Assembly (NCBI GenBank): GCA_910585545.1
Contig: CAJUFN010000013.1
Coordinates: 1 to 60,850 of the forward strand
Source: an uncultured Lachnospiraceae bacterium
GTDB taxonomy: Bacteria; Bacillota; Clostridia; Lachnospirales; Lachnospiraceae
Reading direction: 5' to 3'
Length of the DNA: 60,850 nucleotides
This document shows positions 1 through 9,140 of this stretch, one piece after another. Position 1 is the stretch's first letter. Every line of letters begins with the position of its first letter. The translations under genes and the position numbers were made by a program. The notes beneath the pieces are model-generated. The model was not told where the DNA came from. It made no database searches and saw only the letters and a list, made by a program, of their open reading frames with translations.

Positions 1-84
1 ATCTGAGCCTTTTTCTTTTAACTCAGTTTTTCATAACTCACTTGACACTACCTTACTTTTTTAATTCTAATTATACCGCTGCTA

Positions 85-113
85 TTCCATTTGGTCAAAC
101 AATCCGCTATAAT
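85..113 (+). promoter_or_regulatory. Promoter for hydroxyacid dehydrogenase/EamA operon
   Basis: A perfect -10 TATAAT at 108-113 has a weak -35 TTCCAT at 85-90 with 17 bp spacing. It lies 28 nt before the start codon at 142, with a ribosome site GGAGG at 131-135. A second possible promoter, TTGACA (42-47) and TCTAAT (66-71) with 18 bp spacing, lies further upstream. Confidence 0.5.
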
Positions 114-141
114 ACGTTTAGCAAATTTTAGGAGGTTTTAT

Positions 142-1104
142 ATGAAAATCGTATTTTTAGATGTAAAAACAATCGGAAACGATATTGATTTATCTATGTT
201 TGATACGCTTGGAGAAGTGGTAAAATATGATTTTTCCACGAACGAGCAGGTACCTGCAAGAGTTTCAGATGCAGATATCATCATTCTTAATAAAGTACAG
301 ATCAACGAGCAGACCATCGGTTTGGCAAAGAATTTGAAACTTGTCTGCGTAACAGCAACCGGCACAAATAATCTTGACAAGGACTACCTGAATAGCCACG
401 GCATTGCCTGGCGAAATGTTGCCGGATACTCTACCGAAAGTGTTGCTCAGCATACTTTTGCCATGCTTTTTTATCTTTTGGAAAAACTCCGCTACTATGA
501 TGACTATGTAAAAAATGAAAATTATGTAAACGACACGATTTTCACACATTTTGCGGAACAGTTTCATCAGATAAACGGCATGACGTGGGGTATTGTAGGT
601 CTTGGCAATATCGGGCGCAAAGTTGCGTCTATTGCTTCTGCCTTTGGCGCAAACGTGATATACCATTCCGCTTCGGGAGCGCCTGCACAGGAAGGCTACA
701 CGCAGGTAGATTTTGATACCTTGCTGAAATCTTCGGATATTTTATCCGTCCACGCTCCGTTAAACGAGCATACCGAAAATCTTTTTGACGCCCATGCATT
801 TTCTAAAATGAAGTCAAACTGTATTTTCCTCAATCTTGGAAGAGGTCCGATTGTGGTAGAAAAAGATCTCACTGCCGCTTTGGAGCATGAGCAAATTGCA
901 GCTGCCGGATTAGATGTCCTTTGCATGGAACCGATGAGTCCTGACAATCCGCTCCTTAAGATCAAGGACAGCAAAAAACTTCTCATCACCCCACATATCG
1001 CTTGGGCAAGTGTGGAGGCAAGAACGACTCTCATGCAGATTATCTTTGGACAGATCAAAGAGTTTTTGAGGAGGGATAACCAAAATGCAGAAACAACAAT
1101 TTAG
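142..1104 (+). CDS. D-2-hydroxyacid dehydrogenase (hydroxypyruvate/glycerate dehydrogenase-like)
   Basis: A 320-residue NAD-dependent 2-hydroxyacid dehydrogenase, expected to interconvert a 2-keto acid such as hydroxypyruvate and its D-hydroxy acid in the cytoplasm. The Rossmann motif GIVGLGNIG is near residue 150. The substrate and catalytic residues are visible as NLGRGP (Arg), the Glu of the CMEP segment, and TPHIAWAS (His). The length is normal for the family. I chose the ATG at 142 because GGAGG ends 6 nt before it; an upstream alternative at 91 has no ribosome site. It overlaps the transporter gene that follows by 20 nt, so the two are co-transcribed. The exact substrate cannot be read from sequence. 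Confidence 0.88.
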   Translation: MKIVFLDVKTIGNDIDLSMFDTLGEVVKYDFSTNEQVPARVSDADIIILNKVQINEQTIGLAKNLKLVCVTATGTNNLDKDYLNSHGIAWRNVAGYSTESVAQHTFAMLFYLLEKLRYYDDYVKNENYVNDTIFTHFAEQFHQINGMTWGIVGLGNIGRKVASIASAFGANVIYHSASGAPAQEGYTQVDFDTLLKSSDILSVHAPLNEHTENLFDAHAFSKMKSNCIFLNLGRGPIVVEKDLTAALEHEQIAAAGLDVLCMEPMSPDNPLLKIKDSKKLLITPHIAWASVEARTTLMQIIFGQIKEFLRRDNQNAETTI

Positions 1105-1981
1105 AAATTCCTGGCTCCTTTTACTGACTGCCACTATATGGGGAACCGCCTTCGTCGCCCAAAGCATTGGAATGGACTATGTGGAACCGTTTACTTTTAA
1201 TTTCATACGAAGCATCATCGGCGGAATCGTGCTGATTCCTTGCATTTTTATCTTAAATAAATCAGATAAAAAACAACCGCAAAAGCAAAATACGCCCTCT
1301 TCACGAAAAACTTTAATAATCGGAGGCATCGCTTGCGGTATCTGTCTGGGTCTGGCAAGTAATTTTCAGCAGGTAGGCATCAAATATACCACAGTCGGAA
1401 AAGCCGGCTTTATCACTGCATGTTACATTGTGATCGTACCGATTTTGGCATTTTTATTTTTCCGAAAAAAATGCGCTCCCGCGATCTGGCTATCCGTATT
1501 ACTCGCCGTGATTGGATTGTATTTGCTTTGCATTACCGAGTCTTTCTCCATCGGACTCGGCGACAGTTTGATATTTATCTGTGCGATTCTATTTTCCTTA
1601 CATATACTTGTCATCGACTATTTTTCACCACTCGCAGACGGTGTAAAAATGTCATGTATCCAGTTTTTTATATCCGGATTTGTCTCTGCAATACCAGCAT
1701 TTTTATTCGAACACCCAAACTTAAATAATATTTTAAGTGCCTGGGGACCAATTTTGTATGCCGGTGTACTTTCCTGCGGAGTTGCTTATACGTTACAGAT
1801 CATCGGACAACGCAACATGAATCCAACCGTTGCGTCTTTGATCCTAAGTCTGGAATCCTGTATCTCCGTACTGGCTGGATGGGCTATCCTTGGTCAGACG
1901 CTGACTGTGAAAGAATTATTTGGATGCGTATTGATGTTCATCGCAATCATACTCGCACAGCTCCCTGGAAAGCAAAAATGA
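1085..1981 (+). CDS. EamA/DMT-family transporter
   Basis: A 298-residue protein of about ten membrane segments with two EamA repeats. The N-terminal repeat begins LLTATIWGTAFVAQ and the second ends in a long segment running to LAQLPGKQK. The drug/metabolite transporter superfamily moves amino acids, metabolites or drugs, and the substrate here is unknown. The start at 1085 lies inside the end of the dehydrogenase gene and has GAGGAGGG at 1068-1075. Co-expression with a hydroxyacid dehydrogenase makes export of a related metabolite possible, but that is inference. Confidence 0.88.
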   Translation: MQKQQFRNSWLLLLTATIWGTAFVAQSIGMDYVEPFTFNFIRSIIGGIVLIPCIFILNKSDKKQPQKQNTPSSRKTLIIGGIACGICLGLASNFQQVGIKYTTVGKAGFITACYIVIVPILAFLFFRKKCAPAIWLSVLLAVIGLYLLCITESFSIGLGDSLIFICAILFSLHILVIDYFSPLADGVKMSCIQFFISGFVSAIPAFLFEHPNLNNILSAWGPILYAGVLSCGVAYTLQIIGQRNMNPTVASLILSLESCISVLAGWAILGQTLTVKELFGCVLMFIAIILAQLPGKQK

Positions 1982-2073
1982 TATCACTTCTGCTTTATTT
2001 ATGTTTGATTTATGTTATACTTTCAATATACAAAACAACTTTAATATCACATCACGTCGCGGGAGGTGTTCCT

Positions 2074-2454
2074 ATGGATACGATGAAACGAACCAAAGTA
2101 TACTCTGCTTCCGATAAATATCAAGCAGAACTCATCCTCGGTATTTTAAGAAACAATGATATCCCTTGTTTCCGCCAAGGCGTAGGCAGCGGAAGCTACA
2201 TGGATATTTATTCTGGTAATTCGGTATTTGGGGAAGATATCTATGTCGATGAGAGAGACGCCAGTACAGCAAAAAAATTGATTTACAATACCGTAGCAAG
2301 GAACGAAAATGTAGATATCGCCGCGGACGAAGATATCTCGCTTAATGAGTTAAATGCAAGTAAAATTTCCGTACGTGCCTATACCTGGATTCGTACACTC
2401 TTACTGATTCTTATGATTCTGATTTCTGTCTTTCTTGCAATATGGAGATTCTGA
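2074..2454 (+). CDS. DUF2007-type small protein with C-terminal membrane anchor
   Basis: A 126-residue protein whose first half (YSASDKYQAELILGILRNN, then VFGEDIYVDERD) matches the DUF2007 pattern of putative signal-transducing proteins. It ends in one strong membrane helix (residues about 104-123). The start at 2074 was chosen over an in-frame start at 1879 because GGGAGG at 2061-2066 precedes it and because the earlier start would read through the transporter gene. No partner or ligand is known. It ends at a strong terminator. Confidence 0.75.
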   Translation: MDTMKRTKVYSASDKYQAELILGILRNNDIPCFRQGVGSGSYMDIYSGNSVFGEDIYVDERDASTAKKLIYNTVARNENVDIAADEDISLNELNASKISVRAYTWIRTLLLILMILISVFLAIWRF

Positions 2455-2461
2455 AAATGTA

Positions 2462-2494
2462 GAGACTGCGGGTTTCCCCGCAGTCTCATCTTTT
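2462..2494. terminator. Bidirectional terminator
   Basis: A perfect 11-bp stem GAGACTGCGGG (2462-2472) and CCCGCAGTCTC (2477-2487) with loop TTTC, followed by ATCTTTT. It lies between the converging genes ending at 2454 (+) and 2511 (-). Confidence 0.85.
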
Positions 2495-2510
2495 ACTTCT
2501 ATTTTTATTT

Positions 2511-2990
2511 CTATTTATTTTTTCCGCATTTTATCACTGATGCAAATATAGCCAATATCGCTCCTGCAAAAAGGAAAAAGTCTCCCAGATTAAATGTAAG
2601 ACGTTCAAACTTCTTCCATCTCTTACATGGAAAAGAAATGTAATCCGTTACCTTTTTCTTAAATAGCCTATCATAAATATTGCTAAAGCCTCCGCCAAGT
2701 ATGAAGACCATTGCAAACTTTTCGATAAGCCTTCCTTTCTTTTCAAGCAGCCATCCAAAGTAAATTGAACTCGCAACTCCTGTCGCAAGAGATATCTTCG
2801 CCACTAATTTGGGATGCTTTCCAAGCACGCTCAAAGCCATGCCCTCATTATAGACTTTACGGACGATGACCTTATCTTTCAAAATTCTTCTTTCTTCGTT
2901 TTCTTTCACATGCTTCTCCACATATGATTTCGTCAACATATCAGCAAGGAACAGTATCACTACTGTTCCTGTTAAAATTAGCGCCGCCAT
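2511..2990 (-). CDS. lspA: Signal peptidase II-like protein (LspA family, divergent)
   Basis: A 159-residue membrane protein with LspA signatures: an N-terminal D..TK motif (LADMLTKSY), YNEGMALS in place of the usual NTGAAFS, GGGFSNIYDR and FNLGDFFLFAG. The last two carry the aspartates known as the catalytic dyad in LspA. The enzyme cleaves lipoprotein signal peptides at the cell membrane. The motifs are more degenerate than usual, so it may be a secondary copy rather than the main LspA. The ATG directly follows the TAA of the upstream zinc-ribbon gene, so translation is probably coupled. Confidence 0.72.
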   Translation of the reverse strand: MAALILTGTVVILFLADMLTKSYVEKHVKENEERRILKDKVIVRKVYNEGMALSVLGKHPKLVAKISLATGVASSIYFGWLLEKKGRLIEKFAMVFILGGGFSNIYDRLFKKKVTDYISFPCKRWKKFERLTFNLGDFFLFAGAILAIFASVIKCGKNK

Positions 2991-3551
2991 TTATTCACCA
3001 TCTTTTTCTGATGCTTCGGCTTCTTCCGCGGTTTCCTCAGTCTCCGCTGCCGCTTCGGCTTCTTCCACGATTTCTTCCGTTACCACATCTTCCGGTTCGA
3101 AATCATCTTCTAACTCTGAGTCGACTTCTTCCACATCTTCTGCATCTACATCATAAGGCTGCTTTTCTACTTTCTGCCCACAGGTCGGACAAAATGCCAT
3201 GCCTTTATCAAGTGCGGTTTGACAATTACTGCATACGCCAATCCCTTTGATCTCAGCAATCTGTTTCATAGCATCCTCGATCTCTTGCTCTCTTTTCTGG
3301 ATTTCTTCACAGATTGCAGCATATTCTCCGGAGATTTCTCCGCCGCTTTGGAATTTTTCGTAAATCATTTTTCCAATATCCATGTATTCTCTTTCATTGC
3401 TCCGCTGCAGTGTGCGAATCTGACTTTTTAGTTTCTGTACGCTTACGATCTCCTCTGTCTTTTTTCCAACCGTTCCTGCAGTCTCTGTTAATGTGTCGGA
3501 AATTTTCTTTCCCACTTCTTCCAGATTTAATCTCTCAAATAAATTGCTCAT
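2991..3551 (-). CDS. Zinc-ribbon protein with coiled coil and acidic tail
   Basis: A 186-residue protein of unknown function. An N-terminal helical, coiled-coil-like region (about residues 1-95) is followed by a zinc ribbon with two CxxC pairs (CSNCQ and CPTCG) near residues 103-125. The last 55 residues are almost all Glu, Asp, Val and Ala, a strongly acidic low-complexity tail. The start at 3551 has AAAGGAGGAAC upstream; an in-frame ATG 21 nt earlier would bury that ribosome site in coding sequence. It abuts the LspA-like gene. Plus-strand Ser-rich open frames here are artefacts of the acidic codons. Confidence 0.7.
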   Translation of the reverse strand: MSNLFERLNLEEVGKKISDTLTETAGTVGKKTEEIVSVQKLKSQIRTLQRSNEREYMDIGKMIYEKFQSGGEISGEYAAICEEIQKREQEIEDAMKQIAEIKGIGVCSNCQTALDKGMAFCPTCGQKVEKQPYDVDAEDVEEVDSELEDDFEPEDVVTEEIVEEAEAAAETEETAEEAEASEKDGE

Positions 3552-3596
3552 TGCCTGTTCCTCCTTTTTCATGAGTATTTTTATCTTTTGATGACA

Positions 3597-5048
3597 TTAT
3601 TTCATCGGCAGAGCGCTTTGCCCCCGCAGTATGATGCGAGGTCCGCCTGTTCCCGAAACATATTCTTTCGTAATAACAACCTGACCAATATTATCATCTT
3701 TTGGAATCTCATACATGATATCCAGCATGAATTCTTCGATAATTGCCCGAAGCGCTCTGGCACCGGTGTCTTTCTTGATTGCCCTGGCAGCAATTTCATA
3801 AAGCGCCTCATCTTCAAATTCAAGCTTTACTTCATCTAACTCCAGCAATTTTTGATATTGTTTTAAAATCGCATTCTTTGGCTCTTTTAATATCTTGACC
3901 AGCATATCTTCATTTAATCCCTTTAATGTAAAGATAACCGGAAGACGACCGATAAATTCCGGAATCATACCAAAATTTCTCAGATCTTCGATCGTTACCT
4001 TCTCTAAGATATTTTTTTCATGATCATATTTGTCTCTTAAATCTGCCATGAATCCCATAGATGCCTGTTTATTCAATCTTTCTTTAATAATCTGCTCCAG
4101 ATCCGGAAATGCTCCGCCGCAGATAAATAAAATATTTCTTGTATTTACTGTCGTAAGCGGTACCATCGCATTCTTACTATTCGCTCCAACCGGAACTTCA
4201 ACTTCGCTTCCTTCTAAAAGCTTTAAAAGTCCTTGCTGCACAGACTCTCCGCTTACATCTCTCTGACTGGAATTTTTCTTCTTTGCAATCTTATCTATCT
4301 CATCAATGAAAATGATGCCATGCTCTGCGCGTTCTACATCATTATCTGCTGCTGCCAAAAGCTTGGATACCACACTTTCAATATCATCACCTATGTATCC
4401 GGCCTCTGTAAGAGATGTCGCATCTGTGATCGCAAGCGGTACGTCCAAAAGCTTCGCCAATGTCCTTACAAGATAGGTTTTTCCGCATCCTGTCGGACCG
4501 ATCATCAACATGTTGGATTTCTCAATCTCAATATCATCCAGGGTATCTGTCATCACACGCTTATAGTGATTGTAAACAGCCACCGACATCGCCTTCTTCG
4601 CGTAATCCTGCCCCACTACAAAATCATCCAGACGCGCCTTTATCTTATGCGGCGCGGGTATATCTTTCAGATTAAATTCCGGCTTTACTTTCGGTTCTTC
4701 CTTTTTCTTCTTAATCTTCTGCTGCTTTGGCGCCATATTCTGTAAATCAGATATATTTAAAAACTGAACTCCCGGCATATTCATAAGCTGACTAAAATCA
4801 ATGTTCCCGTTGTTCATCGTCTCAAAACTTTTCTGCATACAATCCGGGCATACATACATTTGATTCGGAAGCTCAATCATCTTCCCGGTCACACTCTCCG
4901 GTCTCCGGCAAAGGAAACAATACTTTTCATAGTCATCATCTTTGTCCTTTGTCTTTATCTCTGCATCTTTCACAATCTCTTTCTTATCTGCTTCGATAAT
5001 TTCCTGATTCTGTTCCTCTCCCGGAAAATTATTCTCTTTTTCTGACAT
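3597..5048 (-). CDS. ClpX-like AAA+ unfoldase (probable paralogue)
   Basis: A 483-residue AAA+ protein. The N-terminal C4 zinc domain has Cys pairs in CFLCRR and CPDCMQ. A Lys-rich linker leads to Walker A GPTGCGKT, Walker B IIFIDEID and the ClpX-typical GLLKLLEGSEVEVP segment. ClpX unfolds tagged proteins and feeds them to ClpP. Two loops differ from the textbook form: the pore loop reads GYIG rather than GYVG, and the ClpP-docking loop reads SMGF. At 483 residues it is longer than the usual 410-430. It is not next to clpP or tig, so it is likely a paralogue. The start at 5048 has GGAAGGAG upstream. Confidence 0.8.
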   Translation of the reverse strand: MSEKENNFPGEEQNQEIIEADKKEIVKDAEIKTKDKDDDYEKYCFLCRRPESVTGKMIELPNQMYVCPDCMQKSFETMNNGNIDFSQLMNMPGVQFLNISDLQNMAPKQQKIKKKKEEPKVKPEFNLKDIPAPHKIKARLDDFVVGQDYAKKAMSVAVYNHYKRVMTDTLDDIEIEKSNMLMIGPTGCGKTYLVRTLAKLLDVPLAITDATSLTEAGYIGDDIESVVSKLLAAADNDVERAEHGIIFIDEIDKIAKKKNSSQRDVSGESVQQGLLKLLEGSEVEVPVGANSKNAMVPLTTVNTRNILFICGGAFPDLEQIIKERLNKQASMGFMADLRDKYDHEKNILEKVTIEDLRNFGMIPEFIGRLPVIFTLKGLNEDMLVKILKEPKNAILKQYQKLLELDEVKLEFEDEALYEIAARAIKKDTGARALRAIIEEFMLDIMYEIPKDDNIGQVVITKEYVSGTGGPRIILRGQSALPMK

Positions 5049-5124
5049 TTTCAAACTCCTTCCTGCGTATGAAATTATTATAAAACAGTTTGATAACAGG
5101 AACAAGTGAAGATTTTATAAACTA

Positions 5125-5165
5125 AAAAATGTCCACCGGACATTTTTGTCGTATACTTGGCAACA
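5125..5165. repeat. Hairpin plus TTGGCAACA tail, copy A of a two-copy element
   Basis: Hairpin AAAAATGTCC/GGACATTTTT (5125-5134 and 5138-5147) followed by GTCGTATACTTGGCAACA. About 30 of 36 bases from 5130 match a second copy at 45534-45569. There the stem base pair T-A is changed to C-G on both sides, a compensatory change. It sits between the clpX-like gene and trxA and may also serve as a terminator. Confidence 0.6.
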
Positions 5166-5168
5166 AAT

Positions 5169-5204
5169 GAAAACGCCTGCCCTATATCTTCAGCAGACGT
5201 TTTC
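5169..5204 (-). terminator. Terminator of trxA
   Basis: Imperfect inverted repeat GAAAACGCCTGC (5169-5180) and GCAGACGTTTTC (5193-5204) with one C/A mismatch. It lies 13 nt beyond the trxA stop and is followed on the minus strand by a T-rich ATTTGTTG. Confidence 0.6.
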
Positions 5205-5216
5205 CCTGTCATCTTT

Positions 5217-5534
5217 TTATAAAAATGTTTCTATCATTCCTACTGCATCTTTCTTAGAAAGTGCACCTACATTTCGTTTTACCACTTCTCCATCCTTTAC
5301 GACCACTAATGTCGGAATACTCATGACTCTGTATGCTCTTGCCAGGTCCGGCTCTTCATCTACATTGATTTTTCCTACAACTGCTTTCCCTTCCAGTTCT
5401 GCTGCTACCTCGTCGAATACCGGAGCGAACATCTTACAAGGACCGCACCAGTCTGCCCAGAAATCAATCAACACCGGAACCTTGGATTCTTTTACTACTT
5501 CATTAAAATTTGCACTTGTGATTTTCATTGCCAT
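5217..5534 (-). CDS. trxA: Thioredoxin
   Basis: A 105-residue thioredoxin with the active site WADWCGPCK (redox CGPC) and the cis-proline segment SIPTLVV. It reduces cytoplasmic protein disulfides. The start at 5534 follows AAGGAGG by a normal spacing; an upstream TTG lies before that site and is not needed. It is downstream of a Crp/Fnr regulator gene on the same strand with 87 nt between them and ends at its own terminator. Confidence 0.95.
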   Translation of the reverse strand: MAMKITSANFNEVVKESKVPVLIDFWADWCGPCKMFAPVFDEVAAELEGKAVVGKINVDEEPDLARAYRVMSIPTLVVVKDGEVVKRNVGALSKKDAVGMIETFL

Positions 5535-5621
5535 ATCTATTTCCTCCTTCAATTCATAATTCTTAATTAGTATGGATTTACTATAACTTTTTCTTACCTA
5601 CTTTTCTGTGATATTATCACA

Positions 5622-6287
5622 TTATCGGATACTTTCTTTTGCAAGCGCAAAAAGTCCGTCAAAATCTATGATCTCGACTGCGCCTCTGGAAATCCGTATC
5701 AAACCTTCATCCTGCAGATGTTTGAGCATCCTTGTGATTACTTCTCTGGCTGTCCCAAGTTCCCTTGCTGCCTGTTCATGGGTAATTGAAATCATCTCTT
5801 TTCTTCCCATCTGTGCTTCTTCCAACAAAAATGCAGCCAGACGTTTGTCTATACTTTTATTCATAACCTGATCCATGATCCACATCACATCAGAAAAACG
5901 AGATGACAAAAGCTCATTCATATAATTTGCAAACGAGATAGATGTCTTTGACAACTTCTCAAATACATCTGCCGGAAGTACGGCAATCTTTGTATCTTCT
6001 TTTGCCGATACCATTATCTCAAAATCCACATTCCGCATCTTGCATGATGCCGCGAACAAACAGACATCATGTGCAAGAAGCCGATACAATGTAATTTCTT
6101 TTCCTTCCTCAGATATCGTATATGCACGCAGCGTCCCTTGTACAACTGCTGTAAGGCCAAGACAGTTTACCCCATCATAAACCATCTCGCCTTTCTTCAC
6201 TTCCCGCTCAAATACTGCCTGCTCCATAAGCTTTTTGCCTTCCAGATCAAGCTGCCGATAAAATGGAAAGTATTCTATCCCTTTCAT
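5622..6287 (-). CDS. Crp/Fnr-family transcriptional regulator
   Basis: A 221-residue protein with an N-terminal cyclic-nucleotide-binding-like beta barrel (about residues 20-120), a dimerisation helix and a C-terminal winged helix with ITHEQAARELGTAREVITRMLKHL as recognition region. No N-terminal Fe-S cysteine cluster typical of FNR is present, and the effector is unknown. The start has AAAGGAGAAATGAC, with the ATG 1 nt after the ligA stop, so it is translated from the ligA message. Its position before trxA suggests a redox or stress role, which is inference. Confidence 0.88.
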   Translation of the reverse strand: MKGIEYFPFYRQLDLEGKKLMEQAVFEREVKKGEMVYDGVNCLGLTAVVQGTLRAYTISEEGKEITLYRLLAHDVCLFAASCKMRNVDFEIMVSAKEDTKIAVLPADVFEKLSKTSISFANYMNELLSSRFSDVMWIMDQVMNKSIDKRLAAFLLEEAQMGRKEMISITHEQAARELGTAREVITRMLKHLQDEGLIRISRGAVEIIDFDGLFALAKESIR

Positions 6288-6288
6288 G

Positions 6289-8256
6289 TCATTTCTCCTT
6301 TACCATTTCCAAAAACATCTCTTCTGATAAAATCGGAATTCCAAGCTCTTTCGCCTTTTTATTTTTAGAAGAGGATGATTCCGTATCATTATTGATCAAA
6401 TACTTTGTCTTTCCCGTCACGGAACCGGTAACTTTTCCTCCCTTGCTTTCAATGAATTCCTTTAGCTCACTTCGATTGGCGAAATGATGCACGCTTCCGG
6501 TTATGACAAAGCTCATATCTTGAAGGCTTCCTGCATTCTCATCCTCTTTCACTTCCGGAAGCCGGACTTCTAAAAGTAATCTCTTAAACTGCTCTACGTG
6601 TACGGGATTACGAAAATATTCCACAAATGATTTTGCGATTACCTCTCCGATACCGGAAATCTCACACAATTCTTCTTCCGTCACATACATCATACGCTCG
6701 ATATCATATTTTAATTCCTTGCAAATCATCTTTGCATTGGCTAATCCGATATTGGCAATGCCTAACGCATAGATTAACTTTGGAAGCGTTGTGTTTCTTG
6801 CTGCTTCGATGCTTTTTTGCAGATTGTTATAGGATTTTTCTCCGAACCCTTCCATCGTCTTAATTTCTTCTTCGTAATGGTCAAGATGGAATATGTCTGC
6901 ATATTCTTTGATGAATCCACTGACAATGAATTTTTCAAGCGTGGCTTCCGATAGTCCGTCAATGTTCATCGCATCCCTGCTCACAAAGAGCGTGAAAGCT
7001 TTGACATGTTTTGCCTGACACTGCGGATTGATACAATACAGCGCCTTTGCATTAGCCACCTGCTTTACCTGCGTATCTCCTCCGCACACCGGACAGTTTT
7101 CCGGAATCTTGCACATACCGCTTCTGGTAAGATTTTCCGCAATCTGAGGAATGATCATATTCGCCTTATATACTTCGATTTTATCTCCAATGCCAAGCTC
7201 TAATTCTTCCATGATACTAATGTTGTGAACACTGGCCCGGCTTACGGTAGTTCCTTCTAATTCTACCGGTTCAAAAATAGCAACCGGATTGATAAGCCCC
7301 GTCCTTGACGGACTCCATTCAATCTGCGTAAGCGTCGTTTCCCTGATTTCGTCTGCCCATTTAAATGCAAAAGAATCTCTTGGAAACTTGGATGTCCGCC
7401 CAAGTGATTGCCCATAGACAATGTCGTCATAAACTAAAACCAATCCATCGGATGGCACGTCAAAATGCTCAATCTGCCCTGCAAAATAAGCAACCCGCTC
7501 TTCGATATCATTCACGTCGGTAATATAATGCTCCACCACCTCAAAGCCTTGCCCTGCAAGCCATTCAAACTGCTTCTTTCTGGAATTTTCAAAATCCACC
7601 TCTTCTGCTTTCACAAGCGAAAACGCATAGAATCTTACATTTCGCTTCGCTGTGATTTCATTATTCAACTGTCTTACCGAACCGCTGCATAAATTTCTTG
7701 GGTTTTTATACTTCGCAGCTGCATCCTCAATTTCTTCATTAATCGTTTCGAAATCCTCATAACGGATCACTGCTTCTCCTCGCAGAATCAGTTCTCCTTT
7801 ATATGCGATTTTTAACGGCAGATTTTTAAATACCTTCGCATTATTCGTAATGACTTCTCCAACCTCTCCGTTCCCACGGGTAACTGCCTTATAAAGCTCA
7901 CCATCACGATACGTAAGCACAATCGTAAGTCCATCTAATTTCCATGATATAAGTGCTTTCTGGTTCCCCAGAAATTCTTTTAAGCTTTCAATTTCCTTCG
8001 TCTTGTCAAGAGAAAGCATCGGACTTTCATGACGCTCTTTCGGAAGCTCACTCAACACCTCGTATCCTACCCGTACGGTAGGACTGTCAGATAAAGTAAG
8101 CCCCAATTCTTTCTCTAAATTCTCCAACTCATCATACAACGCATCATACTCATAATTGCTCATAATCTCCGCTGCATCCTGATAATATGCTTTTGCCGCC
8201 TGATTCAACATCTTGACAAGCTTTTCCATCCGTTGCTTTTTTGTCTCTATACTCAT
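6289..8256 (-). CDS. ligA: NAD-dependent DNA ligase
   Basis: A 655-residue LigA, slightly shorter than the usual 670. Order of domains: Ia and adenylation domain with the nucleotidyl-lysine motif SWKLDG near residue 105, OB fold, four-cysteine zinc finger (CPVCGG and CINPQC), helix-hairpin-helix region, and a C-terminal BRCT domain (about residues 580-655). It seals nicks in duplex DNA during replication and repair using NAD. The ATG has ACAGGAG upstream. It is followed by the Crp/Fnr gene with a 1-nt gap. Confidence 0.96.
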   Translation of the reverse strand: MSIETKKQRMEKLVKMLNQAAKAYYQDAAEIMSNYEYDALYDELENLEKELGLTLSDSPTVRVGYEVLSELPKERHESPMLSLDKTKEIESLKEFLGNQKALISWKLDGLTIVLTYRDGELYKAVTRGNGEVGEVITNNAKVFKNLPLKIAYKGELILRGEAVIRYEDFETINEEIEDAAAKYKNPRNLCSGSVRQLNNEITAKRNVRFYAFSLVKAEEVDFENSRKKQFEWLAGQGFEVVEHYITDVNDIEERVAYFAGQIEHFDVPSDGLVLVYDDIVYGQSLGRTSKFPRDSFAFKWADEIRETTLTQIEWSPSRTGLINPVAIFEPVELEGTTVSRASVHNISIMEELELGIGDKIEVYKANMIIPQIAENLTRSGMCKIPENCPVCGGDTQVKQVANAKALYCINPQCQAKHVKAFTLFVSRDAMNIDGLSEATLEKFIVSGFIKEYADIFHLDHYEEEIKTMEGFGEKSYNNLQKSIEAARNTTLPKLIYALGIANIGLANAKMICKELKYDIERMMYVTEEELCEISGIGEVIAKSFVEYFRNPVHVEQFKRLLLEVRLPEVKEDENAGSLQDMSFVITGSVHHFANRSELKEFIESKGGKVTGSVTGKTKYLINNDTESSSSKNKKAKELGIPILSEEMFLEMVKEK

Positions 8257-8288
8257 TGCGCTACTCCTGTTTACTAATGATTCCTATA

Positions 8289-9035
8289 TTAATTCCTTTC
8301 ACCATAAACCGTCTCATTCGACGATCCTTCAATCATCCTATACAATTCTTTGATTTCTTCTTTCGTAAGTTCTCTATACGCTCCGGGTTTTAGGTTCCCA
8401 AGCTTTACGTTCATCACTCGGATACGTTTTAGTATCTTTACTTTGTATCCAAAATACTCACACATTCTTCGGATCTGTCGATTTAACCCTTGTGTCAATA
8501 TGATACGAAACTTGTATTTTCCGATTGCCTCTATCTTACATTCTCTTGTAACGGTGCCAAGAATCGGTACACCGGATGCCATTCCTTTCAGAAAATATTC
8601 CGTCACCGGCTTATCCACTGTCACCTCGTATTCTTTCTCATGACAGTTTCCTGCACGCATCATCTTATTAATAATATCCCCTTGATTCGTCATCAGCAAC
8701 AGCCCCTCCGAATCCTTATCCAGCCTTCCAATATACGTAATTCTCGTCGGATAATTTAAAAAACGGATAATGTTCTTTTTCTCTCGTTTTTCCTCCGTGC
8801 AGACAATGCCCACCGGTTTATTCACCGCTAAAATGACTGGTTTTTCTGCATGCTGTACTACCTTTTTCCCAATACAAATGCGGTTTTTCGCACTTACTTT
8901 CATGCCCGTGACTGCACGTTTTCCGTCCACACTCACCGCCCCGCTTTCAATCAGGCGGTCTGCTTCTCTTCTCGAACAAATCCCTGCCTCGGAAAGGTAT
9001 TTATTTAAACGAATTTCCTGCTTTTCTTCTGTCAA
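8289..9035 (-). CDS. rluF: 23S rRNA pseudouridine synthase, RluF/RsuA family
   Basis: A 248-residue protein with an N-terminal S4 RNA-binding domain (RLNKYLSEAGICSRREADRLI) and a pseudouridine synthase domain with the catalytic aspartate in GRLDKDSEGLLLMTN. RluF-type enzymes modify 23S rRNA; the exact target position is not certain from sequence. The start appears to be TTG at 9033-9035 preceded by AGAGGA, because no ATG in frame fits the S4 domain start. Confidence 0.9.
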   Translation of the reverse strand: MTEEKQEIRLNKYLSEAGICSRREADRLIESGAVSVDGKRAVTGMKVSAKNRICIGKKVVQHAEKPVILAVNKPVGIVCTEEKREKKNIIRFLNYPTRITYIGRLDKDSEGLLLMTNQGDIINKMMRAGNCHEKEYEVTVDKPVTEYFLKGMASGVPILGTVTRECKIEAIGKYKFRIILTQGLNRQIRRMCEYFGYKVKILKRIRVMNVKLGNLKPGAYRELTKEEIKELYRMIEGSSNETVYGERN

Positions 9036-9140
9036 TGTAATGTCCTCTTATCGCTTCACTAAAATTTAACCTGTATTCCATTATAATTGTCAATCATCCA
9101 GAAGTCTACCATAAGCAATCAATTTATGTCAGAATTCAAT

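Noticed and set aside
91..142. Longer start for the hydroxyacid dehydrogenase at 91
   Set aside because: The ribosome site GGAGG at 131 fits the ATG at 142, and the family begins at MKIVFLD.
2866..3250. Plus-strand Ser- and Leu-rich open frames
   Set aside because: They are complementary to the acidic Glu/Val repeats of the zinc-ribbon gene, with no ribosome site; codon-bias artefacts.
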